The notes under the pieces: model-generated
What the model saw: only the letters and a program-made list of their open reading frames with translations
What the model was told of the DNA's origin: nothing
Databases searched by the model: none
Shown here: one piece after another, positions 1 through 8,815 of the stretch
Numbering within the stretch: position 1 is the stretch's first letter
Layout: every line of letters begins with the position of its first letter
Assembly: GCF_000382405.1 (NCBI RefSeq)
Contig: NZ_KB908278.1
Location: 1-64,000 of the forward strand
Source: Mycobacterium sp. 141
Lineage (GTDB): Bacteria > Actinomycetota > Actinomycetes > Mycobacteriales > Mycobacteriaceae
Direction: 5' to 3'
Length of the DNA stretch: 64,000 nt
Position numbers and translations under genes: made by a program

Positions 1-237
1 GGCGCCACCATCGGTCACCGAAAGCACCTGGAAGTCGACACCCGCGTCGCGCAGCAGGGCTGCGGTCGCACCCAAGCCCAGGGTCTCGTCGTCGGGATGC
101 GGGGCCACCACGACGAGGCCGGGGCACTCGGTGAGATCGAGCTCGGGAAACGTTCTGCCCTAATCGATCCACTCCTGAGTGGAAGTGCCTCCATCAGCCA
201 GCGGTTTCGCGGCGAACCGATGCCCGTTGCCGATCAT
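1..237 (-). pseudogene. PIG-L/LmbE deacetylase, 5' part, with early in-frame stop
   Basis: The minus strand encodes the start of a PIG-L (LmbE-like) zinc N-deacetylase; the rest lies beyond the window edge. The family motif APHPDDE follows a hydrophobic strand (LVVVAPHPDDETLGLG) and is the metal-binding loop. The ATG at 237 overlaps the stop of the upstream acyl-CoA-dehydrogenase-like gene as ATGA, so translation should be coupled. The frame reads 25 sensible codons ending EWID, then hits TAG at 160-162, and continues coding-like (GRTFPELDL) into the catalytic motif. A TGG to TAG change would explain it. No convincing start lies between the stop and the motif. It is either a nonsense pseudogene or a base-call error; the family call itself is secure. 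Confidence 0.8.
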
Positions 238-1154
238 CGGGCCACCAGTCGGCCCAGCGCCGCGAGGTCGCGTTCGGCGTGACTCTGCCGCACGTACACC
301 GTGAGATCGGCGACTCGCTGCGCGTGGTCGGTATCCTGCGTCAGCAGACCCGGACCCAGCGCGCGCCCGGTCCGCGTGAGGGCCTCGTCGAACGCAATCT
401 CGACGATCGCGCGCACGCGCCGGGCGCGGACCTCGCCCACACCCGCCTCGTCGGACGGATCGCCGTCGATTTCGGCGGCCGCGACCTCCATCGCCGAATC
501 CGCCGCGGCCAGTGCTGCGTCGACGGCGCCAAGGTGTGCCAGGGCATGCTCGTCCGACCCAGCCCTCCGATACAGCGGCGCAGCAACGGCTTTCGCGGCT
601 CCCAGCCAGCACGCGGCAACCCCGATCGCGCCGTGCCAGAAGCCCGGGCGCTCCAAGTACGCACCGGGCGAGCCGACCGGCACACCGATCGCCCCGTCGA
701 ACTCGACCGCTCGGGTGTCGCTGGCGAGCATGCCGATATTGCTCCACGTGTTGTCCGAAGGGCTCACATCTGCGACTGCGACGGCGAACAGCGCTCGGCG
801 ACCGTCCTCGAAGCGGGCGGTCACCAGTGCGTTGTCACACAGTCCCGCTCCCGAGCACCATGCTTTGGTGCCGGTCAGATGCACGACGTCACCGCTCGGA
901 CGCGCCGTCACCACCGCGTCCGGTGGTTCGGCGGCCCAGACCCCCCATAGCTGACCCGGACGGGGAGCCGGGCCGTCCAGCTCAGCCAGAATGGCTACGG
1001 CGTCGGCGTGCGCTTCCGCCAATCGTCCGGCGACAGTGTCAATCTCGGTCAGTGCCGATAACGCGCGCCACCGCGGCAACGTCCCTCCCCAACCGGGCAG
1101 CGGCAGGTCCAGTTCACCGGCGGCCAGCCATTCGCGCAGAAGGTCGACGCTCAC
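234..1154 (-). CDS. Acyl-CoA dehydrogenase-like protein
   Basis: This 306-residue protein looks like a shortened acyl-CoA dehydrogenase. It keeps the beta-domain pattern GTKAWCSGAG and a C-terminal helical bundle, but it is shorter than the usual 380-400 residues. The GTG start at 1154 overlaps the glycosyltransferase stop as GTGA, and its own stop overlaps the PIG-L ATG. The three genes therefore form one translationally coupled unit. The context of glycosyltransferase plus PIG-L deacetylase points to an accessory step in building or modifying a glycoconjugate rather than beta-oxidation. That is inference; the substrate is unknown. Confidence 0.75.
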   Translation of the reverse strand: MSVDLLREWLAAGELDLPLPGWGGTLPRWRALSALTEIDTVAGRLAEAHADAVAILAELDGPAPRPGQLWGVWAAEPPDAVVTARPSGDVVHLTGTKAWCSGAGLCDNALVTARFEDGRRALFAVAVADVSPSDNTWSNIGMLASDTRAVEFDGAIGVPVGSPGAYLERPGFWHGAIGVAACWLGAAKAVAAPLYRRAGSDEHALAHLGAVDAALAAADSAMEVAAAEIDGDPSDEAGVGEVRARRVRAIVEIAFDEALTRTGRALGPGLLTQDTDHAQRVADLTVYVRQSHAERDLAALGRLVAR

Positions 1155-1966
1155 GCCGCACCTCCGCCAACCTTGCGCAGATAGCCTGCGAAGCCGCGCG
1201 GAGCACGACCCGCCGGTCGTGCCGACGTGACCACGGACAGTTCGGCGTCGCGATGGATGTAGTACCCGGCGGCGGTGAAGCGTTCGACGATTTCGACGTC
1301 CTCACCACTGGGCAACGCGCGGAAACCACCGACGGCCCAGTAGGCGTCGGCCCGGAAACCCATGTTGGCGCCGTGCACGTGGTCGTGACTGCGACCGCGA
1401 GCCTTCCGCCGATACGCCAGCAGATAGCGCCGCACTGCCGCCGCGGAATGCTGGCGCCAGTCGTTGACTCGGACCACTCCGAGCACCATGTCGGCGTCCG
1501 CGTCGATCTGGCGGACCAGCCAGTCCGGGTCGACCTGGGTGTCGGCGTCCGTGGTGGCGTACCAGGTTCGCGCGAGATTAGCTGTGGTGCAGATTTTTTC
1601 GGCGTAGGTGAATCCCGCCGCGCGGGCTGCGCCGACATTGCCTGCGTCCACGGTGACGAAATGGACGTCGGGCCCGAAATCGCCTGCCAACTCTTCGCTG
1701 CGGTCACCACACCGATCCAGCACCACCACCGTCGAAGTGGGGACGGGCGAGCATGCGGCGGCGGTGATGACCGCGCGCAGGGTACGCGGTAACTCCCGCA
1801 TCTCGTTGTGGGCAGGGATGACGATGGCCGCCGTCTCGACGGCGCCGCTGCGGAGAGGACCAGGTTCTGACACTCGGACGGAGTATCCCGATCGCCCCAG
1901 TTCCACACCCCGGCTGGGCGTGATATTCACGTGGAACGATGTGATGGTGACCGCAACCGTCGGCAT
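1151..1966 (-). CDS. Family 2 glycosyltransferase
   Basis: The protein has the GT2 (GT-A fold) layout. A nucleotide-binding strand IVIPAHNE comes first, then an acidic motif TTDADTQVDPDW supplying the metal/UDP-binding Asp residues, then GANMGFRADAYWAVGGF and GEDVEIVERF typical of the acceptor half. No membrane segment is evident, so it should act at the cytoplasmic face on a nucleotide sugar. I use the ATG at 1966. A GTG at 1873 would begin closer to the GT2 fold and is possible. It is the first gene of the coupled GT / acyl-CoA-dehydrogenase-like / PIG-L unit. Confidence 0.8.
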   Translation of the reverse strand: MPTVAVTITSFHVNITPSRGVELGRSGYSVRVSEPGPLRSGAVETAAIVIPAHNEMRELPRTLRAVITAAACSPVPTSTVVVLDRCGDRSEELAGDFGPDVHFVTVDAGNVGAARAAGFTYAEKICTTANLARTWYATTDADTQVDPDWLVRQIDADADMVLGVVRVNDWRQHSAAAVRRYLLAYRRKARGRSHDHVHGANMGFRADAYWAVGGFRALPSGEDVEIVERFTAAGYYIHRDAELSVVTSARPAGRAPRGFAGYLRKVGGGAA

Positions 1967-2116
1967 CGCCGTGTTCGACTTCTCCACGCGTGGGCGAACC
2001 GCGACCCGATAGCGAAGTGCATCGGGTTGCCGCGGCGGACGGTATCGTGGCGGCTCGGTCGCGGTTCGATTCCCGTCATCGGCTCCACGAAGATCGGTCA
2101 TCAGTACCGTTCGGAT

Positions 2117-2695
2117 ATGGACTCCGATGCAATCTGGCGCACCATCGACGAGCAGCGCAATGCACTTGCCGATCTGCTCGACACCTTGACCCCGAAACAG
2201 TGGTCGACGCAGTCGCTGTGCGAGGGCTGGACGGTGCGCGACGTTGCGGTCCACATCACGCAGTCGCAGCTCGGCCGCAAGGACCTCGCGTTGGCGGCAT
2301 TGAAGTCAGGCTTCCGTTTCGACACCATGGTCCGCCGGTCAGCGCTGACGGACCCGGCCACTCCACAGGCCATCACCGCGCGACTGCGGGCCATGGCCGG
2401 CTCGCGGCGACGCCCACCGATGACCACCGAAGTCGACCCCCTTATGGACATTCTGGTGCACACCCAAGACATCTGCACTCCCCTGGATATCGACCGGCCG
2501 ATGCCTGCAGAAGCTGCCGTTACCGTCGCAGAACGGTTGTGGCACATGAAGTTTCCGTTCAACCCGCGGCGTGACCTGCCGGGCTACCGGTTCGTGGCCA
2601 CCGATGCGGGCTTTGCGGCGGGCCCGCAGTGGGGAACCGTCAGGGAGGAACCCATCCGCGACATCGTGATGACCTTCGCACGGCGCCGCCCTTGA
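2117..2695 (+). CDS. Maleylpyruvate isomerase-family (mycothiol-dependent, DinB-like) protein
   Basis: The 192-residue product has the N-terminal pattern of the mycothiol-dependent maleylpyruvate isomerase / DinB-like family. A leading helix is followed by CEGWTVRDVAVHIT, with Trp and a metal-ligand type His, and a further His lies in LMDILVHTQDI. Such proteins are four-helix bundles that bind a divalent metal and often use mycothiol. The ATG at 2117 was chosen because the family pattern starts there; upstream in-frame sequence overlaps the divergent glycosyltransferase promoter. The substrate cannot be inferred from its neighbours. Confidence 0.8.
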   Translation: MDSDAIWRTIDEQRNALADLLDTLTPKQWSTQSLCEGWTVRDVAVHITQSQLGRKDLALAALKSGFRFDTMVRRSALTDPATPQAITARLRAMAGSRRRPPMTTEVDPLMDILVHTQDICTPLDIDRPMPAEAAVTVAERLWHMKFPFNPRRDLPGYRFVATDAGFAAGPQWGTVREEPIRDIVMTFARRRP

Positions 2696-2801
2696 GATCT
2701 CATCCGACAGCAGTATTCCAGCCTGCCGCTGCGGTGAAATCCATGTCAGGAAAATGCAGGCGCGCGCAGCCAACCGAATGATGCGGTTCTAGCACCCACA
2801 T

Positions 2802-2996
2802 TCACGACTCGCAAGCGATCCCGTCACCGTCGCGATCCCCGCCTGGCCAGTAGGCCGGATCGTCCTGCGGAATATCCCATCGTCCGTCTTTGTGCGCCTG
2901 GGTGCAGTTGGCATACGGCCGCGCGACGGCAATGGGTGCAAGACCGGTACCGGCGACGGCGACGGCCGCAAAGACGAGGAACGTGCGGAGAAGCAT
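2802..2996 (-). CDS. Secreted Excalibur calcium-binding-domain protein
   Basis: This 64-residue protein has a signal peptide (hydrophobic stretch about residues 5-23, cleavage near VARPYA). The mature part is almost entirely an Excalibur domain: a Cys in YANCTQAHKDG and the calcium-binding loop DRDGDGIACES, giving the usual two Cys and an EF-hand-like Asp cluster. It is probably a small extracytoplasmic Ca-binding protein. It is monocistronic, with about 250 bases of gene-free sequence upstream. Confidence 0.85.
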   Translation of the reverse strand: MLLRTFLVFAAVAVAGTGLAPIAVARPYANCTQAHKDGRWDIPQDDPAYWPGGDRDGDGIACES

Positions 2997-3243
2997 GGAG
3001 ACCCAACCCTGGTATTGACGTGACCGTAAAACTCACGACAGAGTAACGGTTCCGCGAAGTTCGTCACAAATCGGATTCCCGCTGCGGTACGGACCGCGTC
3101 ACGCAGGAACGAAGGCACGGGCGCCACCGCACCGCCCTAACCCCTTCATACGACAGCGTAGACAGAAGACTGAATATGGTTTGAGATAACCGTGTCGGCC
3201 CGCGATGAGTCGGACACACGAGCATCTGGCATAAGTAGCAGTG

Positions 3244-3906
3244 TCAGACGGTAGTCCGGGATCTGCTGTTGGAGTCCGGGGTACTGGCCCGAGCTGTCAC
3301 CGGCCGCCGCGCGAACGGGTAACAGCACAGGCCGATCAGGAGCGCCGACAGGTGCCCGATCGCGGTGAAATTGATGTTGCCGATCAGGGCGGCCCCGAAA
3401 TAGATGAACGCCGTGCCGAGATACACCCACCGCCAGGGCCGCACGATGCGGTAGGCCAGCACGGCACCCACGCCGACAAGGAAGTAGCTGACCCCGACGT
3501 CGCGTACCTGGATAAGTCGCGCGGGTGCGACATGGTCGTGGATCGCCAGGTACAGCAGGCCTTCGCTGATGTAGGTGGCCAGTATGTGCGTAATTAAACC
3601 CACACTGAGCCAACGGATTTGGCCGAGCCAGCGTTCGGCCGGCGCGAGGATGAGGCTGAACAACACCAGGTACGGAGCCCAATACTGGCCGTCGATCCAG
3701 AACAGACTCGTCGTCAGTACGTAGAGGGGATCGGTCTCCAGGTGGTGGATGTTGGTCGAACTCTGGACCAGCAGGTCGTGCAACTCCCGGCCATGCGTTT
3801 GATGCTGAACAATCGTGGTGACCAGCAGGACAGCCAGCCACGCATAGGTCAGCGGAGCGCTGCGTACATATCGCCCCGCCGCCGTCAGCCACGATTTCAC
3901 CTGCAC
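3244..3906 (-). CDS. Rhomboid-like integral membrane protein
   Basis: The 220-residue protein has about six hydrophobic segments. It carries a Ser in GVSYFLVGVGAVLAYR and a His in TAIGHLSALLIG, matching the positions of the rhomboid Ser-His dyad, although the family GxSG is here GVSY. It may be an intramembrane serine protease or a non-proteolytic relative. The start used is GTG at 3906, with another GTG two codons later. The gene stands alone between two secreted-protein genes. Confidence 0.65.
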   Translation of the reverse strand: MQVKSWLTAAGRYVRSAPLTYAWLAVLLVTTIVQHQTHGRELHDLLVQSSTNIHHLETDPLYVLTTSLFWIDGQYWAPYLVLFSLILAPAERWLGQIRWLSVGLITHILATYISEGLLYLAIHDHVAPARLIQVRDVGVSYFLVGVGAVLAYRIVRPWRWVYLGTAFIYFGAALIGNINFTAIGHLSALLIGLCCYPFARRPVTARASTPDSNSRSRTTV

Positions 3907-4003
3907 AGCACCAGTATGTGCATGTCAGCTGCTGCAGACTCTCAATTCCCGTGCGCAGCATGCTGTGAAGTGGCTGGGGACTAACGCTCGAATGACCGAC
4001 GAC

Positions 4004-4693
4004 TCAGCGCGGATAGACCTCGCCACCGGTGGGGTAACCGCCGCCCGTGGTGGTGAGGTGTACGTGGTCGTAGTGACCGTAGCCGCTGCTCTGCGGACCG
4101 CTCGGCGTGTAGTAGGTGCCGCGCCAGATCGCGTCCTGCAGCCCGAACCGATCGGCATTCTTGAGCGCGTACGCGACGATGGCATTGCCCAGCGCGATGC
4201 CATCGGCACTGCCGGGGTTGGGGATCATCACGTCGAGTGCCAAACCGTCAGGATGCCACCGCAGCGCGTCAGGACGGACGCCGCCGATCTCATGTATCTC
4301 GGGGAACGCGGCGCTGACGGCGCGGGCTGTCAGGATCGTGCGGACCTGCAGGCCCCGTTCGGGCGCGACCCCGACCGGCAGGAATCGGGGAACGACGGCG
4401 ACGGGGACGACGCGGTAACGCGACCGCGATGCCACTTGCGGGGAGACGACGGCCATGCCCGATTCCTCGTCGGACGGGGCTGACGAGAACTTGCTCAGCA
4501 CCGGTGTCACCACCCGTAGACCATCCGCCATGCCGCCCTCGACGACAGACCTGGCGGACTGCGCGGCGGTGAACTCAGCGGCGCTGCCACCCGCCGCGAA
4601 GCACACCGCGACCGAGGCGAGCAGAGCAGCCCCGACGGCCGGTGCTACCCGCCGTCGGCTGGCTAATGCATGCCGCGCCACAGAGAGCACCAT
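4004..4693 (-). CDS. Exported protein with peptidoglycan-peptidase-like C-terminal domain (Rv0320-like)
   Basis: The 229-residue protein starts with an N-terminal hydrophobic export segment (about residues 12-35, ending GGSAA). Its C-terminal domain contains WHPDGLALDVMIPNPGSADG and GYGHYDHVHLTT. The H...D...HDHVH arrangement resembles zinc M15/VanY-like folds and the C-terminal domain of many actinobacterial wall hydrolases. I infer a cell-wall-associated role. The ATG at 4693 was chosen because it places the signal segment at the N-terminus; more upstream codons are not coding-like. It lies just downstream of the GH16 gene on the same strand. Confidence 0.7.
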   Translation of the reverse strand: MVLSVARHALASRRRVAPAVGAALLASVAVCFAAGGSAAEFTAAQSARSVVEGGMADGLRVVTPVLSKFSSAPSDEESGMAVVSPQVASRSRYRVVPVAVVPRFLPVGVAPERGLQVRTILTARAVSAAFPEIHEIGGVRPDALRWHPDGLALDVMIPNPGSADGIALGNAIVAYALKNADRFGLQDAIWRGTYYTPSGPQSSGYGHYDHVHLTTTGGGYPTGGEVYPR

Positions 4694-4813
4694 ACGAGTG
4701 CTCAAAAACAGGCGCAGCAACCCCGTTGGTGATCTTCGAGTTTCCTCAGAGCCCCGCCAGATAACACACAGTTGTCTTTCAGCGCGCAATGACGCGTAAT
4801 GCGAGCCGGACAC

Positions 4814-5710
4814 TCAGCCTTGGAAGACGCGAATCCAGTCGACCAGCATCTCGGCCGGGTAGCTGCCCCCACTGGGGTCGCGACCGCCCGAGCCGCCGAC
4901 GGCGATGTTGAACACCGGCACCAGTGTGTAGCCGGGATCGTTGAATGGCCAGTCGTCCAGAGAGTACGCCGGCACCTGGAAGTACGGCTCCATACCCGGG
5001 GCGTAGTCCTTCCAGAAGTACATGCCCTGCGGTGTCCACGACATGCGCCAGTTGTGCCATCCACTATCGATCGGGTGGGGATCAGTGGCGAAGGACTCGC
5101 CGTCCAGACGGGCGTGCACCGTAGTTCCCGAAGGCCAGTCACGGTTGCCGTACCACTCGACCAGATCGACCTCACCACCGCGGACGGGATCGTCGTTGAG
5201 AAGCCAGAAAGCGGGCCAGGCCCCGTCGGTGAGGCAGTTGAGCTTGATGCGCGCCTCCCAGGTGGTGCCGATGCCACCGTGCCAGGTCCCGACGACCTTG
5301 GCGCTGGCGTATTTCTCCTGGATGGTGGTGCCCGGCCCACGCGTCGCGCGGATCACCAGGTTGCCCTTGCCGTCCTGGAACGCATGATCCGTGTCGGTCA
5401 CGTACCGCCCCATGTTGAACGGTTTGTCCCACTCGACCGGGTTCTTGATGGTCTCCCGCTCCGGTACCAGGTACCACCACGCCGGATCTGGTGGCGACCC
5501 AGCCGGCCCGTTGAATTCGTCTTGGAAGATGAATGTGGGTGTTGCAGCAGCCGCCGGTGTCGGCATCCCGGGCGCGGGCGCAACAGGTCCGGGCGGGTCA
5601 CCTCCGACGACCGGGTCGGCATTGGCTACTCCAGCAGGCAGCGCAACGGCTGCCACCCCCAGACCCATCATGAACATCACACTGCGACGATCCATATCAG
5701 GCACAGGCAC
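4814..5710 (-). CDS. Glycoside hydrolase family 16 (beta-1,3-glucanase type), Rv0315-like
   Basis: The 298-residue secreted enzyme begins with a twin-arginine-type leader (MDRRSVMFMMGLGVAAVALP), then a Pro/Ala linker to about residue 55, then a GH16 jelly roll. The catalytic signature ExDxxE is present as GGEVDLVEWYG, giving nucleophile and acid/base Glu residues. WEARIKL and WPAFWLL are typical GH16 strands. It should cleave beta-1,3 or mixed glucans outside the cell. An ATG at 5695 directly before DRRS is an alternative start that gives a cleaner Tat leader. Confidence 0.88.
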   Translation of the reverse strand: MPVPDMDRRSVMFMMGLGVAAVALPAGVANADPVVGGDPPGPVAPAPGMPTPAAAATPTFIFQDEFNGPAGSPPDPAWWYLVPERETIKNPVEWDKPFNMGRYVTDTDHAFQDGKGNLVIRATRGPGTTIQEKYASAKVVGTWHGGIGTTWEARIKLNCLTDGAWPAFWLLNDDPVRGGEVDLVEWYGNRDWPSGTTVHARLDGESFATDPHPIDSGWHNWRMSWTPQGMYFWKDYAPGMEPYFQVPAYSLDDWPFNDPGYTLVPVFNIAVGGSGGRDPSGGSYPAEMLVDWIRVFQG

Positions 5711-5906
5711 ACAATAGATGGGCTAAGCACGTTCTCGAGTACATAGGTGCTGTGAACATGTTTGCGCCCGCTCGTCCTTACCGCGGCACTGGCGTAAACG
5801 CGCAGCTCACCCCCGTCGAGCCCGATCGCGTGCGCCCTGGCGGGTATCGCGACGAGTAGCCCCACCGCGTCGTCCGATCCCGTCCGGCGATCTGCGGGGC
5901 CGCCCG

Positions 5907-7757
5907 CTACGGCTGATACGGGCTCTCCTGCTGGTACGGGTATTGCTGCTGGTAGGGGTTCTGCTCGTACGGGTACTGCTGCTGCTGCGTGGTCGGGCCC
6001 GTGTTGGGCACCTGTATCGGGATCGGTACCGGGACGAACGGCACCGTGATGTAAGTCGTGGTCATCGGGTTTGTCGTCGTCGTTGGCGGCGGCGTGGTGG
6101 TCGTCGTAGTTGTCGTGGTCGGCGGCGGTGTCGTCGTGGTGGTAGTGGTGGTCGTCGTCGTATGCGTCGGCGGCGGGGTCGACGTCACGGTCACCACGCG
6201 GGTCTCCGTTTCCGGTGGAGGGGGTGGCGGCGGCGCCTCCTTCACCGGCGTCGGAGGCGGCGGGGCAACCTCGGTTACGGGCTCGAGTGGCGGCGGCACC
6301 GCGGACGGGGGCGGTGGCTCAACAGGCGCCGCCTGCCGCTGAGTGACGGGTTGCGGCGCAGGTGCAGGTGTAGGTGTTTCCGAAGTCGTCACACTTCCTG
6401 TGGCACCGGTCAGCGCATAGGTCACCCCGCCGATAGCGACGAGCACCAACGCCGCGGCGACCCCGAAAACCGCCAGGGGAAGTTTCTGCCACGCCGACCG
6501 CGGCTCCTCGATCGGCCCGGTCGGCGGCACATACTGCACGGTGGGCCTAGCGGCTGTGCGAGTGCTGAAGGAGTCCATCAGGTCCGGCCCCGTGTAGGGC
6601 ACCACGTCGTCGTCGGCGTCGTCTTGCGACCAGGCCAGCGCCCGGAATGTCGACGAATCCGGTTGCTGGGCAGTCATTTCCGGTATCGGGGTGGCTGCCA
6701 CGCCGACGGTCGGTGCGACCCCGGTCTGGGCGTCGGCATCGGCCGCGTACGCCGCCGACAGCGCAACGCCGATCGCGGCGTCCAGTGCGGGTTGCGGTGT
6801 CGTCACCACCGGCGCCTGCGAATGCTCCGAAAGTCGTTGGGTGACAAGTGGGATGCTGGCGCCGCCACCGATGGTGACCACGGCGGCTACCGCAGGCCAG
6901 CCGATCCCGTTGCGTTCCAGCGCAGTTTCCAGCGCGGCCAGTGCTCCGGAGAGAGGCTGTTGGATCAACGCCTCGAGCTCGGCACGGGTAACCCGGACCG
7001 TGGCCGAGTACCCGGGCAGTTCGACCATCAGATCGGTCGCAGTCTCCGCCGACAATCGCTCCTTGGCCTGCCGGCACTCCTCGCGTAGCCGCACCAGTGA
7101 GCCGACCGACGTGGTGCCGGCTGGATCGATATCGCCGGCCTGCGCGGCATCGTCGAGTACGTGCGTCATGAGCGCCTGGTCGATCTGATCACCCGAAAAG
7201 TCCAGATAACGAGTGGTTTCGTCAATCGGCTCGAACGCCGCCGCCGCGTCGGCCAGCGTGATGCTGGTGCCGCCACCACCGAAGTCGAGCAGGGCCACCA
7301 CACCGCTGAGCGGTAGGCCCGGGTTTGCCCGCAGCGCCGTCAACGACGCCAGGGCATCGGACACCAAGCGGGCCGGCATCCCGTCGTGGCACAGGTTCGG
7401 GTTGGTGCGCATGGCGCTGCGCAACGCTCGCAGGGTAGGGGCACCCCAATGCGCGGGAACGGCGATGGCGAGCTGCGATGACGAGCCGCCGGCCGCGTCG
7501 ACCATCGCGTCAAGCGCCTCGACCAGGAGGGCATCGGCGGCATACGCGGCCCCGTCGGGAGCCACGAGCGGTACCGGGTCACCGACCCGTTCGACGAATC
7601 CGCCCAGCGTCACCCCGTGCCCGTCTGCAGGCATGCCGACTTGCGGCGTGCGGTCTGCCGTCAAGGTCAATACCGATCGCCGTATGACAGGGTGATTGCC
7701 GACGCGCGCCGCAACCAGGTTGGTGGTCCCGATCGACAACCCAAGCGGGTCGCTCAT
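5907..7757 (-). CDS. Membrane-anchored Hsp70-like ATPase-domain protein with Thr/Pro-rich tail
   Basis: The 616-residue protein starts at the ATG at 7757 (MSDPLGLSIGTTN), which places the first phosphate loop at the N-terminus. Residues 1-340 form an actin/Hsp70 ATPase fold: phosphate-1 near residues 6-13, phosphate-2 LLDFGGGGTS near 157-165, adenosine motif TIGGGAS near 295-301. No substrate-binding domain follows. An acidic linker leads to one membrane span (about 427-449). After it comes an extracytoplasmic low-complexity tail of Pro blocks, two runs of 9 to 11 Thr and a Gln/Tyr/Pro C-terminus with PYQQ-type repeats. The topology suggests ATP state inside coupled to a wall-reaching tail outside. 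Function unknown. Confidence 0.85.
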   Translation of the reverse strand: MSDPLGLSIGTTNLVAARVGNHPVIRRSVLTLTADRTPQVGMPADGHGVTLGGFVERVGDPVPLVAPDGAAYAADALLVEALDAMVDAAGGSSSQLAIAVPAHWGAPTLRALRSAMRTNPNLCHDGMPARLVSDALASLTALRANPGLPLSGVVALLDFGGGGTSITLADAAAAFEPIDETTRYLDFSGDQIDQALMTHVLDDAAQAGDIDPAGTTSVGSLVRLREECRQAKERLSAETATDLMVELPGYSATVRVTRAELEALIQQPLSGALAALETALERNGIGWPAVAAVVTIGGGASIPLVTQRLSEHSQAPVVTTPQPALDAAIGVALSAAYAADADAQTGVAPTVGVAATPIPEMTAQQPDSSTFRALAWSQDDADDDVVPYTGPDLMDSFSTRTAARPTVQYVPPTGPIEEPRSAWQKLPLAVFGVAAALVLVAIGGVTYALTGATGSVTTSETPTPAPAPQPVTQRQAAPVEPPPPSAVPPPLEPVTEVAPPPPTPVKEAPPPPPPPETETRVVTVTSTPPPTHTTTTTTTTTTTPPPTTTTTTTTTPPPTTTTNPMTTTYITVPFVPVPIPIQVPNTGPTTQQQQYPYEQNPYQQQYPYQQESPYQP

Positions 7758-8079
7758 AACGGAGATCACAGTAGTCGGTCCGGCAGGCACACAGTCCTCT
7801 GACACACTTTCGTAATCGAATCGAACATGTTCCGCCATCGCAGTTTTGGACTTCACATGCGTTCACAGCGACCTCTATACCTACGCACACACGCCGCATA
7901 GGCCCTGCTGTTGTGGTGCAATCCCGAAATCTGCGGTCTTTTACCACGACACTTATCGCCGCACCAGCGATTGCTGGCGGATCAACAGTACCGGATGCGA
8001 CCGCTCCTACGATGCCACAATGTCGGCCTCGGGCTTGACCGTCAATCTCAAACCCCGTACAGGCCTGTATATTTGACGC
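7758..8079. other. Intergenic region, 322 bp
   Basis: This stretch lies upstream of the Hsp70-like gene and downstream of the L,D-transpeptidase gene. It is lower in GC than the surrounding genes and no reading frame looks coding. The only structure seen is a 12-bp palindrome TACAGGCCTGTA at 8058-8069, shortly after the transpeptidase stop, without a T-run on either side. It probably holds the Hsp70-like promoter. Confidence 0.5.
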
Positions 8080-8733
8080 CTACTTTGCCACCGCGATCAA
8101 CGCGCCGGGCCGCAACCACTGCATGATCTGTACGAGTTTTCCGTCGTCGATCGCCACGCACCCTGCGGTCGGTCCACCGTCGGTGGTGTGCACGAAGAAC
8201 GCACCACCATTGCCCGGCACCCGCGCCTTGTTCACTCCCATCACCACGGCGTGCTTGTACGCCGAGATGTTCAGGTTCTCGGTGCCGCTGGCCGGGTCGG
8301 TGTTGAACGGGCACTGGGCTTTCTGACATACCTGCATGGTGTTGTAGGTCGGGCTGTTGACGTCGCCGTCCCACCAGTGGTTGTTGTCGGCGATCTGAAC
8401 GTACTGAAGTCCGCCACCGGGATTCGGCGCGGTGCCGAACGCGAAGTCGAGGGTGAATATGCCCATCGGGGTAGCCATGTTGCCGTCGTGGGTTTCCGCG
8501 GCCATGCCGTTGGCACCGATGCTGGCGGGGATTCCTGCGGCCACGGCCTGCCAGCCGGTGGGTCCGCGTTGATACACATCCATCATCGCCTTCGAACCGC
8601 CAACGCCGACAACGGAAATCACCTGGGTGGCATTACCCACCGAGTTGGCGAACCACGGGTCGGTGGCGTTGGCCACCGGCGCACCCGCCAGGGCCAACAC
8701 TGCGGCGCATAGCAAGGCTCCCAGTCGTCGCAC
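8080..8733 (-). CDS. Exported L,D-transpeptidase-like (YkuD-type) protein, Rv0309-like
   Basis: The 217-residue protein has a signal peptide (residues 1-23, cleavage near ANA-TDP). The C-terminal half carries the YkuD-type catalytic pattern HTTDGGPTAGCVAID, with the nucleophile Cys near residue 192 and its partner His upstream. The protein resembles Rv0309 of M. tuberculosis more than the large LdtMt enzymes and lacks their Ig-like domains. It is probably periplasmic and acts on peptidoglycan or a related wall substrate; activity is inferred from the catalytic Cys only. Confidence 0.82.
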   Translation of the reverse strand: MRRLGALLCAAVLALAGAPVANATDPWFANSVGNATQVISVVGVGGSKAMMDVYQRGPTGWQAVAAGIPASIGANGMAAETHDGNMATPMGIFTLDFAFGTAPNPGGGLQYVQIADNNHWWDGDVNSPTYNTMQVCQKAQCPFNTDPASGTENLNISAYKHAVVMGVNKARVPGNGGAFFVHTTDGGPTAGCVAIDDGKLVQIMQWLRPGALIAVAK

Positions 8734-8815
8734 CCAACCATCGTTACCGCAAACCGCATCGTCGGGGTAAAGGTTCGGACACGATCAGGTCGCGGACACT
8801 CGGTACCGTGGTCTG

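Noticed and set aside
4694..4813. Riboswitch upstream of the Rv0320-like wall-protein gene
   Set aside because: Some actinobacterial wall-hydrolase genes have a c-di-AMP riboswitch, but no matching paired structure is visible in these 120 bases.
5677..5865. A 62-codon minus-strand frame between the Hsp70-like and GH16 genes with a hydrophobic start
   Set aside because: Codon use worsens along the frame, its end overlaps the GH16 start and a plus-strand 33-codon frame (5758-5859) is equally plausible; neither can be supported.
6058..6342. Val/Gly-rich plus-strand frame opposite the Hsp70-like gene
   Set aside because: It is the complement of the Thr/Pro repeat codons of the real gene and has no coding merit.
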